Below, in pieces: positions 41,536-49,039 of a stretch of 64,000 nucleotides of DNA. Source of the DNA: Antrihabitans spumae. Its GTDB lineage: Bacteria; Actinomycetota; Actinomycetes; Mycobacteriales; Mycobacteriaceae. The translations under genes were made by a program, and so were the position numbers. The notes beneath the pieces are model-generated. The model had not been told where the DNA came from. It ran no database searches and saw only the letters and a list, made by a program, of their open reading frames with translations. How positions within the stretch are numbered: the first letter of the stretch is position 1; every line of letters starts with the position of its first letter. Where the stretch lies: contig NZ_JBIMSN010000154.1 in the NCBI RefSeq assembly GCF_043944905.1, positions 53,230-117,229 on the forward strand, written 5' to 3'.

Positions 41536-42737
41536 CGGGGTGCGTTCCACGTCAGCAGCACGCGGGTGCCGTGTCCAGGGCGGGACTCGACAAATGCGCG
41601 GCCGCCGGGCAACTGATTCATGCGGGTACGAATGCTGACCGCGAGACCGAGCCGGTGCGACGGCACTGCCGCGACGTCGAACCCCTTGCCGTTGTCCACG
41701 ACCTGGACGCGCAGTTCGTCCGGTCGAATCGAAACGTCGACAGCGCGGTCGGCGGTCGAGCCGGCATGACGGACGCTATTGCGGACTGCTTCGCCGAGGG
41801 CCGCTCCGACCGCACGTGCCGCGCCGGCGGGAACGACCAACGCAGCGGTCGGTTCGACGGCCGTGCGGATGGCGACCGCGGAGTCGGCATCGGTTGCAGC
41901 CAAGCGAAGATGTGCGAGCACCGCTGCGGTGTCGAAATCACCGTCGGCCGCTGAACTGTTCCGCAAGTCGCTCAGCTGGCTCAACGTGTGCTCGACCTGG
42001 TCGAGGACGGTCGAGTTTGCGCCCTGCTGGGTGATCGAGAGCAGAGTCGACATCACTTGATCGTGGATCAGCGCGTCGAACCGTTCGCGCTCGACAGTGC
42101 GCGCTTGCTGTGCGGCGGCCGTGGCTGCGGCCGCGTGCGTGCGCAATCTCGTCTCGTCGAGGACCCGACCGGTTCGCATCGCGACGACCGCGGCCGATAC
42201 GAACAGCGTGCAGAACATCGTCGCGAAGCTGATATCGGCCAACAGCATGCTCCGATCGGGACCGCGCACGACGGAATTGATCAGCTGGGCGCCGACACAG
42301 GCAACGACAAGATGCGCGTACACCCAGATCGGCCGCCAAACCAATGCCGCGGCGAGGCTGGACAGTCCAGGAAAAAGAGTGAGCCAGAAGTTGGTCTGGT
42401 CGATCACGTTGTCCACGGTTGCGCCACGCCCCGACCATGCGATCGGAAACGTGAACACGGCAAAGAGGTAGGTCAGGGCTGCGGTGGTCGCGACGCGGTG
42501 AATCAGCCTCCTGCTGTGCCGGAAGCCGACGAGGGCAAGCGTGATGCCCGACCCGAACACCGACACCGCGACGACAGGCGTCCACCACGGCGCAAGAAAA
42601 CGGCTGAACGAGATGGCGTCGGTGATCAGGAGGGTCAGGTAGATGGCGTAGCCGAGGCCGACGAACCGTGCGAACATCCGCAGCAGGCGGTCCGCGGCTG
42701 GCTCGTCCGATACGTTGTCGCCTGCTACTGATCCCAT
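41532..42737 (-). CDS. NarL-type sensor histidine kinase
   Basis: 401 residues. Six membrane helices without a large sensor domain (about 20-195) precede the dimerisation helix with its His (ERFDALIHDQVMSTLLS, about residue 220) and an HATPase domain with N-box GEAVRNSVRHAG and G-box VDNGKGFD. The 5' end overlaps the response-regulator gene by 13 bases. The stimulus is probably membrane-derived; no extracellular domain is present. Confidence 0.88.
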   Translation of the reverse strand: MGSVAGDNVSDEPAADRLLRMFARFVGLGYAIYLTLLITDAISFSRFLAPWWTPVVAVSVFGSGITLALVGFRHSRRLIHRVATTAALTYLFAVFTFPIAWSGRGATVDNVIDQTNFWLTLFPGLSSLAAALVWRPIWVYAHLVVACVGAQLINSVVRGPDRSMLLADISFATMFCTLFVSAAVVAMRTGRVLDETRLRTHAAAATAAAQQARTVERERFDALIHDQVMSTLLSITQQGANSTVLDQVEHTLSQLSDLRNSSAADGDFDTAAVLAHLRLAATDADSAVAIRTAVEPTAALVVPAGAARAVGAALGEAVRNSVRHAGSTADRAVDVSIRPDELRVQVVDNGKGFDVAAVPSHRLGLAVSIRTRMNQLPGGRAFVESRPGHGTRVLLTWNAPR

Positions 42738-43465
42738 GGGTTCTGCGGCATCGGCAGTAGCCCGTCTTCGACCGCACGTTTGTAGAGATCGGTCTTGGTC
42801 GGTGACGGTCGTCCGGCCTCGGCGTATTTCGCACGAATGCGACCGAGGTAGTCCGTGACGGTCTGCGGTGCCAATCCGGTCAGGTGCGCGACGCGGGCAG
42901 TCTTCTCGCCGGAGGCGTAGAGCGCGAGAACTTCGCGCTGTCGCGGACTGAGCCCGACGTCCAGCAGTTTGGGGTCGCCGTCGATTGCCGCGGCCCAGTC
43001 CGTCGTCACGACCTGTTCGCCGTATGCGGCTGCGCGAATCGCTTCGACGACAACCGCCCGCGCTTCGGATTTTCGGACAACGCCGAGAACGCCTGCCCGC
43101 GCCGCGAGGCGAACCATGTACGGGTTCTCTGCGCCGGTGAAGACAAGTGTGTCGATACCTGCAGCTCGGAGCAGTTCGACGTTGCCGGTGGGGGAGGACC
43201 CGTCACCGAGCCGCAGGTCGAGGATCGCAAGATCGAGGGTCAGGCCGGTGGCGAGCAACTCGGGGACCGTCTGCGCGGTGACCGCTAGCTCGAGGTCGTC
43301 CTGGTCGGCCAACATCAGCGTCAGACCCATGACAACCGACTCGTGGTCTTCGACGACGCCGATCCTTCGACGTCCGGTCGGTCGGTCGACGGCGTCGGTG
43401 TGCGCGACCGCTGTAGGCGGCGGCAAGGAATTGTCGGCAGGGTCCCTACGAGTTCGCATGAACAC
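42725..43465 (-). CDS. NarL/FixJ-type response regulator
   Basis: 246 residues from a GTG at 43465, six bases after GGGGGA; an ATG two codons later is possible. Receiver residues are Glu39/Asp40 (VVEDHE), phospho-Asp83 (AILDLRLGDG), Thr in LVFTGAE and Lys in VVRKSEA. The C-terminal LuxR HTH spans about 175-240. It is the first gene of the unit RR - kinase - pseudokinase - HTH-only protein. Confidence 0.9.
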   Translation of the reverse strand: MFMRTRRDPADNSLPPPTAVAHTDAVDRPTGRRRIGVVEDHESVVMGLTLMLADQDDLELAVTAQTVPELLATGLTLDLAILDLRLGDGSSPTGNVELLRAAGIDTLVFTGAENPYMVRLAARAGVLGVVRKSEARAVVVEAIRAAAYGEQVVTTDWAAAIDGDPKLLDVGLSPRQREVLALYASGEKTARVAHLTGLAPQTVTDYLGRIRAKYAEAGRPSPTKTDLYKRAVEDGLLPMPQNPWDQ

Positions 43466-44003
43466 AGATCGTCCCCCGTCATCGATATCGCTCCGCTCGA
43501 TTCTCTGTCAGCGGGCCGCGTGGGGCAATCGTTCGAACGGTATACGTGCGAGGGGCCTTCGACGCAGTGCCTGTTGCCTTGATTCCGCTGCCGGAATGCC
43601 GTGGCACAAACGCTTGAATTCCAATCGTGTGGGTGCTTTCGGCCGGAGTCGAATTTCGGGTTGTATCGGTCCGGATCTGGCCGAAACGGATACTTTTCGG
43701 GGCGGTTTCCGCATTCGCAGACCTGCATTGACGCACCTGGATATCGGTGTTCGACGACGTGTTGTTGCTGCTCTCGAGGTTGCTGGTGGGCAGCTTCGCG
43801 GCCCAAAAAAAGCGCATTTCAAACATCACGGGGCCGTTATGTGACCGGCCTAACAAAGTAATCGGGCACACTCTCGATTTCGATCATGAATCATTGCAGG
43901 TCAGGGTTGGGATTTACTGATCAATTCGATGTTCGAAATTCGGACAATTGGTTGAGTATTTTAAGATCAACTAGCCGATTATCACGGGCAGATCACAGAA
44001 ACT
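43466..44003. other. 538-bp intergenic region, promoter-rich, no gene seen
   Basis: No open frame here has coding character. Its right part (about 43820-44003) is markedly AT-rich for this genome, with runs such as TTGAGTATTTTAAGATCAAC and CCCAAAAAAAGCGC. It separates the divergent response-regulator and M23 peptidase genes and presumably holds both promoters. I looked for a c-di-AMP (ydaO-type) riboswitch, common before actinobacterial cell-wall hydrolases, and did not see its conserved blocks. Confidence 0.5.
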
Positions 44004-44705
44004 ATGCTGCTTAGTAGTACGGTCGATCCCATGTTCGAAACCGTTTCGTTACCCAATCGTCCCAACCGTGCAGCTCGCCGCAACTCGAAGGCCGGCCGCT
44101 TCATCGCCGCAACAGTCGCAGCAGGCACTCTGCTCGGCGCCTCGTCCGCGGCTGCCATGCCTTCGGGAACCGAGCAGGGCGACCAGAACGCCGCGGTCGA
44201 CGAGCAGGCCATTCGCGCAGATCATGCCGACTGGATCGCCGCGCAGACCCAACGCGTCGACGAGGCTCTCCGTGTGGCCCGCGAAGCGGAAGCGCACCGA
44301 CCGCGGTCGGCAGTGCCTGTGGTCGGCCTCCTGACGTCGCTCTTCGGGCCGCGCTGGGGCACGTTGCACGGCGGCATCGACATCGCCAACGCCATCGGCA
44401 CTCCGATCGTCTCCGTCACCGACGGTGTCGTCATCGAGGCCGGTCCGGCTTCGGGCTTCGGTATGTGGGTCCGCGTCCAGCAGGACGACGGCACCATCGC
44501 TGTCTACGGTCACGTGAACGAGGCGAAGGTTGTCGCCGGTCAGCACGTCCGCGCGGGAGAGCTGATCGCAACTGTCGGAAACCGTGGTCAGTCGACCGGA
44601 CCGCACCTGCACTTCGAGGTGTGGGCACCGGACGGCGCGAAGCTCGAACCCCTCGGCTGGCTTGTCTCGCGTGGCATCCAGCTCGCCGGACCGATCGCGC
44701 AGTAG
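44004..44705 (+). CDS. Secreted M23-family (LytM-type) peptidoglycan endopeptidase
   Basis: 233 residues; an ATG at 44031 (MFETVSLPNRP) is an equally possible start, and neither has a clear ribosome site. A twin-basic N-terminus and hydrophobic stretch (RFIAATVAAGTLLGASSAAA) indicate export. A charged helical linker precedes the M23 domain with zinc ligands in HGGIDIANA and GPHLHFEVW plus GHVNEAKVV. It hydrolyses peptide crosslinks or activates such enzymes. A BlaI-type repressor gene follows by seven bases, an unusual pairing. Confidence 0.9.
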   Translation: MLLSSTVDPMFETVSLPNRPNRAARRNSKAGRFIAATVAAGTLLGASSAAAMPSGTEQGDQNAAVDEQAIRADHADWIAAQTQRVDEALRVAREAEAHRPRSAVPVVGLLTSLFGPRWGTLHGGIDIANAIGTPIVSVTDGVVIEAGPASGFGMWVRVQQDDGTIAVYGHVNEAKVVAGQHVRAGELIATVGNRGQSTGPHLHFEVWAPDGAKLEPLGWLVSRGIQLAGPIAQ

Positions 44706-44712
44706 TCGAGAA

Positions 44713-45081
44713 ATGAAAGATCTCGGAGAACTAGAAGCCGAGGTGATGGACAGATTGTGGGCGGCAACGGAGTACCTCTCCGTCCGCGATCTCGTCGACC
44801 GTCTCGGTGAGTCCAAGCGCCTTGCCTATACAACCGTTCTCACAGTCGTCACCCACCTGCACGAAAAGGGTTGGGTCGAGCGCGAGAAGCGGCAGCGTGC
44901 GTACTACTACCAACCCTCTCGCAGTCGGCGCGAAGCCGTTGCTGCTTCGATCCGCGAACTCCTGATGCAGAGTCCCGACGCCCTCGGGGCGTTGGAAGCG
45001 TTCGCTGCCACGTTGTCGAAAGCCGAGTACGACGCAGTGCAGCGCGGCTGGGACCGGCGAGGCGACCAGCCGGCGTCCTAG
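44713..45081 (+). CDS. BlaI/MecI-family repressor (second copy)
   Basis: 122 residues starting MKDLGELEAEVMDRLW, with the winged helix RLAYTTVLTVVTHLHEKGWV and the family C-terminus (AFAATLSKAEYDAVQRGW). It is co-transcribed with the M23 peptidase and not followed by an M56 sensor, so its inducer route differs from the blaI at 804. Likely autoregulates the M23 unit. Confidence 0.9.
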   Translation: MKDLGELEAEVMDRLWAATEYLSVRDLVDRLGESKRLAYTTVLTVVTHLHEKGWVEREKRQRAYYYQPSRSRREAVAASIRELLMQSPDALGALEAFAATLSKAEYDAVQRGWDRRGDQPAS

Positions 45082-45094
45082 GAAATCTGCATAC

Positions 45095-45138
45095 TTGAAC
45101 ATGTTCAAATAGCTGCTACGCTAATTGAACATGTTCAA
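45095..45138. promoter_or_regulatory. Twin perfect palindromes TTGAACATGTTCAA, probable TetR operators
   Basis: The 14-bp palindrome occurs at 45095-45108 and 45125-45138, centres exactly 30 bp apart (about three helical turns). The first overlaps a TTGAAC -35 candidate; TACGCT (45117-45122) is the -10, and the second copy lies just after it. A dimer on each site would enclose the promoter of the membrane-protein/TetR operon. Confidence 0.75.
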
Positions 45139-45159
45139 GTTGCGTTCGAAGGAGATCCG

Positions 45160-45582
45160 ATGGACACCATCACCATCACCTATGCCGTCTACGTCGCTGT
45201 CAGTGCTGCGCTGACGTTCTTCGTCGCGCGCCTGCTCTACCGCAACGGGGGATCGTTCCTCGTCAAGGCATTCGACGGTGACGAAGAAACAGCAGCCGCC
45301 GTCAACCATCTGCTTGTCGTCGGGTTCTGGTTGATCAACGTCGGCTACATAGCCCTTGTGCTTCGCATCGACGGTGACGTCACCACCGCGCGAGCGGCGT
45401 TCGAAGCACTGGCAGGCAAGCTCGGCGCAGTTACTCTCGGCCTCGGTGTGCTGCATTTCAGCAACCTCGTCGTGTTGGCACGGCTGCGCCGCGGTCGCAA
45501 GCTGCCTCAGGAACCGCAATACCTGCAGCGGCCGATGGTCCCCGTGTCGTATGCGCCCGTACCGCCCGCGCCTGCGCGCTGA
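45160..45582 (+). CDS. Small integral membrane protein (about 3 helices) under TetR control
   Basis: 140 residues behind AAGGAGATCCG. Helices at about 8-25, 48-67 and 85-108 (ITYAVYVAVSAALTFFVARLL, LLVVGFWLINVGYIALVL, LGAVTLGLGVLHFSNLVVLA), then a Pro-rich cytosolic tail (PVSYAPVPPAPAR). No enzyme motif is visible. The TetR gene follows by 28 bp, and both lie behind the twin palindromes. It may be an envelope stress or efflux accessory protein; that is a guess. Confidence 0.8.
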   Translation: MDTITITYAVYVAVSAALTFFVARLLYRNGGSFLVKAFDGDEETAAAVNHLLVVGFWLINVGYIALVLRIDGDVTTARAAFEALAGKLGAVTLGLGVLHFSNLVVLARLRRGRKLPQEPQYLQRPMVPVSYAPVPPAPAR

Positions 45583-45610
45583 ACCAGCGCGGTGCCACGG
45601 TGACGCGGTG

Positions 45611-46318
45611 ATGTCGGGGCAAGATGTGGGTGTGACCAACCCGGCCGAACCGTCCACCGCTCGTGGTGAAGAAACCCGACAGCGGATCGTCGACGTAGCC
45701 CTTCGCCTGTTCGAGGAGAAGGGCTACGCCAAGACGACGATGCGAGCGGTCGCGTCGGAAGCAGGCGTCAGCCTCGGCAACGCCTACTACTACTTCTCGT
45801 CCAAGGACCAATTGGTCCAGGGCTTCTACGTCCGGATGCAGAATCTGCACGAAGAGGCTGTGCGCGGTCGTCTCGGGCCGACGACCTCACTGGCTCAGCG
45901 GTGGCTACTCACCGAGAACCTGTTTCTCGACGTCGCCGAGCCGTATCACCAGTTCGCAGGCAAGTTCTTCGCCATCGCCGCCGAACCGACCAGCCCGCTG
46001 AGTCCGTTCAGCGAGGAGAGTCGAGAGGCCCGCGAAGCCTCGACCGCGATCATGCGCAGTGTCGTCGAGGGCAGTGTCATCAAAGCGGACAAAAGGCTTC
46101 TTACCGAGCTGCCCGAGTTGCTGTGGCTCGCGCACATGGGCGTCGTGCTGTTCTGGGTCCACGACTCCAGTCCAGGGCAAGCCCGAACCAGGCTCCTCGT
46201 CCGGCGCGTAGCCCCGCTGCTCGAGCGGATCATCTCGTTGTCTCGACTGCCGGTCCTGCGCTCCAATCTGCACCAGTTGCTCGATCTGATTGCCGACCTG
46301 GGCCCCTCGGGCTCGTGA
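45611..46318 (+). CDS. TetR-family regulator
   Basis: 235 residues (a GTG at 45632 would shorten it by seven). The HTH is RIVDVALRLFEEKGYAKTTMRAVASEAGVSLGNAYYYF, split here by description: helix-turn-helix at about residues 25-70. The C-terminal region has many aromatic and acidic residues, typical of ligand-binding cores. It probably binds the TTGAACATGTTCAA pair upstream of its own operon. Its stop codon lies inside the palindromic element at 46312. Confidence 0.9.
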   Translation: MSGQDVGVTNPAEPSTARGEETRQRIVDVALRLFEEKGYAKTTMRAVASEAGVSLGNAYYYFSSKDQLVQGFYVRMQNLHEEAVRGRLGPTTSLAQRWLLTENLFLDVAEPYHQFAGKFFAIAAEPTSPLSPFSEESREAREASTAIMRSVVEGSVIKADKRLLTELPELLWLAHMGVVLFWVHDSSPGQARTRLLVRRVAPLLERIISLSRLPVLRSNLHQLLDLIADLGPSGS

Positions 46319-46357
46319 GTCCTTTCGGAGGTTCCGCCCTCCGAAAAGACTCACGAG
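46312..46357. terminator. Palindromic element copy A: bidirectional terminator with embedded stop codons
   Basis: Arms CTCGTGAGTCCTTTCGGAGG (46312-46331) and CCTCCGAAAAGACTCACGAG (46338-46357) pair over 20 bp with one mismatch and a 6-nt loop. The TGA of the TetR gene (46316-46318) and the stop of the opposing NAD-kinase-like gene (46351-46353) are both supplied by the CTCGTGA end sequence of the palindrome. Related elements occur at 59693 and 63912. Confidence 0.85.
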
Positions 46358-47253
46358 CGGCGTAGCCGCCCAACGATTTTCAGCCGATTCGCTGCGGTGG
46401 ACACAACGACATGTTGACCCCATGACACGGTGAGGGTGTCCGATTCGATGCCGTCGCCGAACAACACCAGATCGGACTCGGCCACTATCGTCAACTCCTC
46501 GCCCGTGCTGAGCAGGCCTTCGGTCAGATCGGCGCCGGTTGCGGGGGAGGGCCACGCCTCCCGCGCGAACCAGCACAGCGTTTCGGCCTCGGGTGCAGGC
46601 AAGTGCAACGAGCTGCCCCGCTCCAACCACACGGATCGGCACCAGCCCGTCGCACCGGTGCCCGATCCGACAAGGACGCCCGACGACGAGTGACGTTCTT
46701 CGCGACCGTCCGGAGTGCGAAGGCGGTAGCGCGCCGATTGATGCGACGGATGCCCGACGTAGATCTCGTTGAGTGCGCGCAACGATTGCCCGTCGTCCAG
46801 CCGTGCCTGAACCATGGTCAGCCCTGTTGAGTTCGCCGGATCTGCAGCTGCAGCAAGGGCTTTTCGAACATCGCCCGGCTGGTGAGCGACGAGAACACCG
46901 GGATTACGCTCGCGATCCGGGTTGACGCCGACGACGGGCTGGGCGTCGAGATACTTGGCGACGTTCGCGACCAGCCCGTCCTGTCCGACGGCGACAACAA
47001 CGTCCTCGGGGCCGAATACGAAGCGGCTCAGATCTTTACGCTCGACCTGCCCGCGTCGCCAGTCGATCGGCACCGCGGACGACACACGTGCGAGCGCCGA
47101 GTGGGTCGCGTTGTGCCGTGCTTCGACCTCGTCGAGCGTTCTGCCGCGCGTCTCGAGAAAGAACGCGGCCTGTGCCCTCGTCCCGTGGCTGCTGAGCAGT
47201 TCGTCGAATTCGGTTGTGCGGTAGACGATCACCGCCCGCGGAGGCAGTGTCAT
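46351..47253 (-). CDS. NAD-kinase-like protein, divergent active site
   Basis: 300 residues with the overall ATP-NAD kinase plan: an N-terminal domain, then VVAVGQDGLVANVAKYLD where functional kinases have GGDGT, PVVGVNPDRERNPGVL (NxD motif region), and SSSGVLVGSGTGATGWCRSV in the place of the T-G-S-T-A loop. The GGDG motif has become GQDG, so NAD phosphorylation may be altered or lost. It follows the SPFH gene by one base on the same strand, and a Nudix-type NrtR-like regulator is divergent. Confidence 0.78.
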   Translation of the reverse strand: MTLPPRAVIVYRTTEFDELLSSHGTRAQAAFFLETRGRTLDEVEARHNATHSALARVSSAVPIDWRRGQVERKDLSRFVFGPEDVVVAVGQDGLVANVAKYLDAQPVVGVNPDRERNPGVLVAHQPGDVRKALAAAADPANSTGLTMVQARLDDGQSLRALNEIYVGHPSHQSARYRLRTPDGREERHSSSGVLVGSGTGATGWCRSVWLERGSSLHLPAPEAETLCWFAREAWPSPATGADLTEGLLSTGEELTIVAESDLVLFGDGIESDTLTVSWGQHVVVSTAANRLKIVGRLRRS

Positions 47254-47254
47254 G

Positions 47255-48256
47255 TCAGGTCCCCGCTGTGGTGAGACGAGTCAGCAGCTGAGTAACGAGA
47301 TCCGGTGTGACGTTGACAGTGCCGATTTCCGGCAGATTGCCGGCCAGCTTCTCCATTGCCAGAGCAAGGAGGATGTGCGTGTCGACATCGCGATAGGCGG
47401 CCAACCTTGCCGTTTCGATGTCTGCTGCCGCAAGTCCGACAACTCGGGTCGAGTCTGCCTCGGCGTCGGCGAGCAGTCGTTGCTGCGCGGCTTTCGCTTC
47501 GGTGTGAACCTGGTTCGCGGCAACAGCTTCCGTTGCGCGTCTGCGCTCGTTCTGCCCCTTCTGCGCAACCAGTTGCTCTTCGCGTCTGGCGAGTTCGATC
47601 TGATTCTGCAACTCGTTCTCCGCGATGGCACGTTCACGTTCGACCGCAAGGGCGCGCCGTTCGAAGGTTGCCTTGTCGGAGTCCTGCTGCACCTGCTCGC
47701 GCATCGGAGTCTGCAGCGCGCGTTCGACATCGGGTTCGGCGCGCACCGCGACGACGCGAATGTCGATGATCGACAAGCCCGTGTCGACGATGCGCTGATC
47801 GTTGCCGAGTCCGCCGGCAACCCGTTCCCTGACCGACGCCATTCCTTCCGCGAGCGCCTGCGGCAACGTCATCCGCGCTACGAGATCGAGAGCATGCTGC
47901 TGCGCCAGTTCGGTCAGCAGACCGCCGACCTGTTCGAGCGGGCGTGCACGCCATGCGCCGGTGTCGGGGTCGATGCTGAAATCGATTCTGGCAGCGGCGA
48001 TTGCGGGATCTGCCACCCGGTAGGTGATGGTGGCTTGCACGGTGATGTCCTGGAAGTCGACGGTGCGCGCGTGAAACAGCAGCGGTTGTTCGCGGTCGTC
48101 GACGGGAATCTCGCTCAAGGCCGCGTTGAGCGGCCGGAACCAGAAGGCCTGCCCAGTCCCGTCGTGCGCGAGTCGCGCCCTGTTCAGGTGGCGGATGTGT
48201 GCGGTCGGGTTCGCCCGCAGGTGTCGCAGGAACCAGAACTTCGTGATGTCGGCCAT
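47255..48256 (-). CDS. SPFH/prohibitin-homology domain protein
   Basis: 333 residues without an N-terminal membrane anchor. Residues about 40-200 form the SPFH domain (FQDITVQATITYRVADP, DTGLSIIDIRVVAVRAEPDVERAL). A long Ala/Glu/Arg/Gln coiled coil follows (about 200-290), and the C-terminus is hydrophobic (TPDLVTQLLTRLTTAGT). SPFH proteins assemble into large membrane-linked rings. Together with the NAD-kinase-like gene it forms a two-gene operon facing an NrtR-like regulator across a set of TGACGA/TCGTCA repeats. Confidence 0.88.
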   Translation of the reverse strand: MADITKFWFLRHLRANPTAHIRHLNRARLAHDGTGQAFWFRPLNAALSEIPVDDREQPLLFHARTVDFQDITVQATITYRVADPAIAAARIDFSIDPDTGAWRARPLEQVGGLLTELAQQHALDLVARMTLPQALAEGMASVRERVAGGLGNDQRIVDTGLSIIDIRVVAVRAEPDVERALQTPMREQVQQDSDKATFERRALAVERERAIAENELQNQIELARREEQLVAQKGQNERRRATEAVAANQVHTEAKAAQQRLLADAEADSTRVVGLAAADIETARLAAYRDVDTHILLALAMEKLAGNLPEIGTVNVTPDLVTQLLTRLTTAGT

Positions 48257-48269
48257 GACTTACTCCTTG

Positions 48270-48321
48270 TCGTCAAACTGACGATAACTGACTTCGTGAC
48301 TTATCGTCAAGTCGACGATTA
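48270..48321. promoter_or_regulatory. Clustered TCGTCA/TGACGA repeats, probable NrtR-like operators
   Basis: Three nested dyads occupy the divergent gap: TCGTCA-aac-TGACGA (48270-48284), TGACGATAA-N13-TTATCGTCA (48279-48287 with 48301-48309), and TTATCGTC-N4-GACGATTA-type symmetry (48301-48321). The right edge is four bases from the GTG of the regulator gene. Position and symmetry suggest autoregulation and control of the SPFH operon. Confidence 0.65.
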
Positions 48322-48325
48322 GGAT

Positions 48326-49030
48326 GTGGCTGTGTCCAATCGATTGCGTCCGACCGCAGCTGTAGCCGTCGACCTCGTTGTCCTGACGATCGAGCAGAAC
48401 CGACTCGTTGTGCTCGCAGTTCGTAGGGGAGTGGAGCCCTTTCAAGGGAGGCGAGCATTGCCCGGCGGCTTCGTACTCGACGACGAAGATCTGCTGCAGG
48501 CCGCGGCGCGCGAGCTGGAGGAAGAGACCGGTGTGCGCTCCTCCGACGTTCACCTCGAGCAGTTGGGTACTTACGGCGCGCCCGACCGCGACCCGCGTGG
48601 GCGGGTCGTTACGACCGCATACCTAGCGCTGACGCCGACCCTGGTTGATCCGGTCGCCGGAAGTGATGCTGCCGCAGTCGAATTGCTGGCCGTTTCCGAT
48701 GTGCTCGCCCAGCCCGACGCGTTGGCGTTCGATCACCATCGCATTCTCACGGACGGCGTCGAGCGAGCCCGCAACAAGCTGGAGTACACGCCACTGGCCG
48801 CGGCCTTCTGCGCTGCGGAGTTCACGATCGCGGAGCTACGACGGGTGTACGAAACGGTATGGGGCACAACGCTCGACCCGCGCAACTTTCACCGCAAAGT
48901 CACAACGACAGCGGGGTTCGTCGAACCGAGCGGTTCGACGACGACACGTGACGGCGGTCGGCCTGCGCAGCTCTACGTACGCGGCGACGCGCGGACCCTG
49001 CATCCGGCGATGCTGCGGCCACGGGGCTGA
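48326..49030 (+). CDS. NrtR-like regulator: Nudix domain plus winged helix
   Basis: 234 residues from a GTG at 48326. Residues about 8-150 are a Nudix fold with the box GGFVLDDEDLLQAAARELEEETGV, a near-complete GX5EX7REUXEEXGU. Residues about 155-225 are the NrtR-type winged helix (YTPLAAAFCAAEFTIAEL, DPRNFHRKVTTTAGFVE). NrtR proteins bind ADP-ribose-type ligands and repress NAD genes. The adjacency to an NAD-kinase-like gene supports an NAD-related signal. The complete Nudix box means hydrolase activity is possible. Confidence 0.85.
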   Translation: MAVSNRLRPTAAVAVDLVVLTIEQNRLVVLAVRRGVEPFQGRRALPGGFVLDDEDLLQAAARELEEETGVRSSDVHLEQLGTYGAPDRDPRGRVVTTAYLALTPTLVDPVAGSDAAAVELLAVSDVLAQPDALAFDHHRILTDGVERARNKLEYTPLAAAFCAAEFTIAELRRVYETVWGTTLDPRNFHRKVTTTAGFVEPSGSTTTRDGGRPAQLYVRGDARTLHPAMLRPRG

Positions 49031-49039
49031 CCGAAACCG

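Noticed and set aside
43466..44003. c-di-AMP (ydaO-type) riboswitch before the M23 peptidase
   Set aside because: Looked for because such peptidases are often controlled this way, but the conserved blocks are not visible and the region is AT-rich without strong nested stems.
45901..46365. Plus-strand open frame ending SPFGGSALRKDSRAA, and similar short frames at 59696 and 63451
   Set aside because: The shared peptide is only the translation of the repeated palindromic element; the frames lie over real genes.
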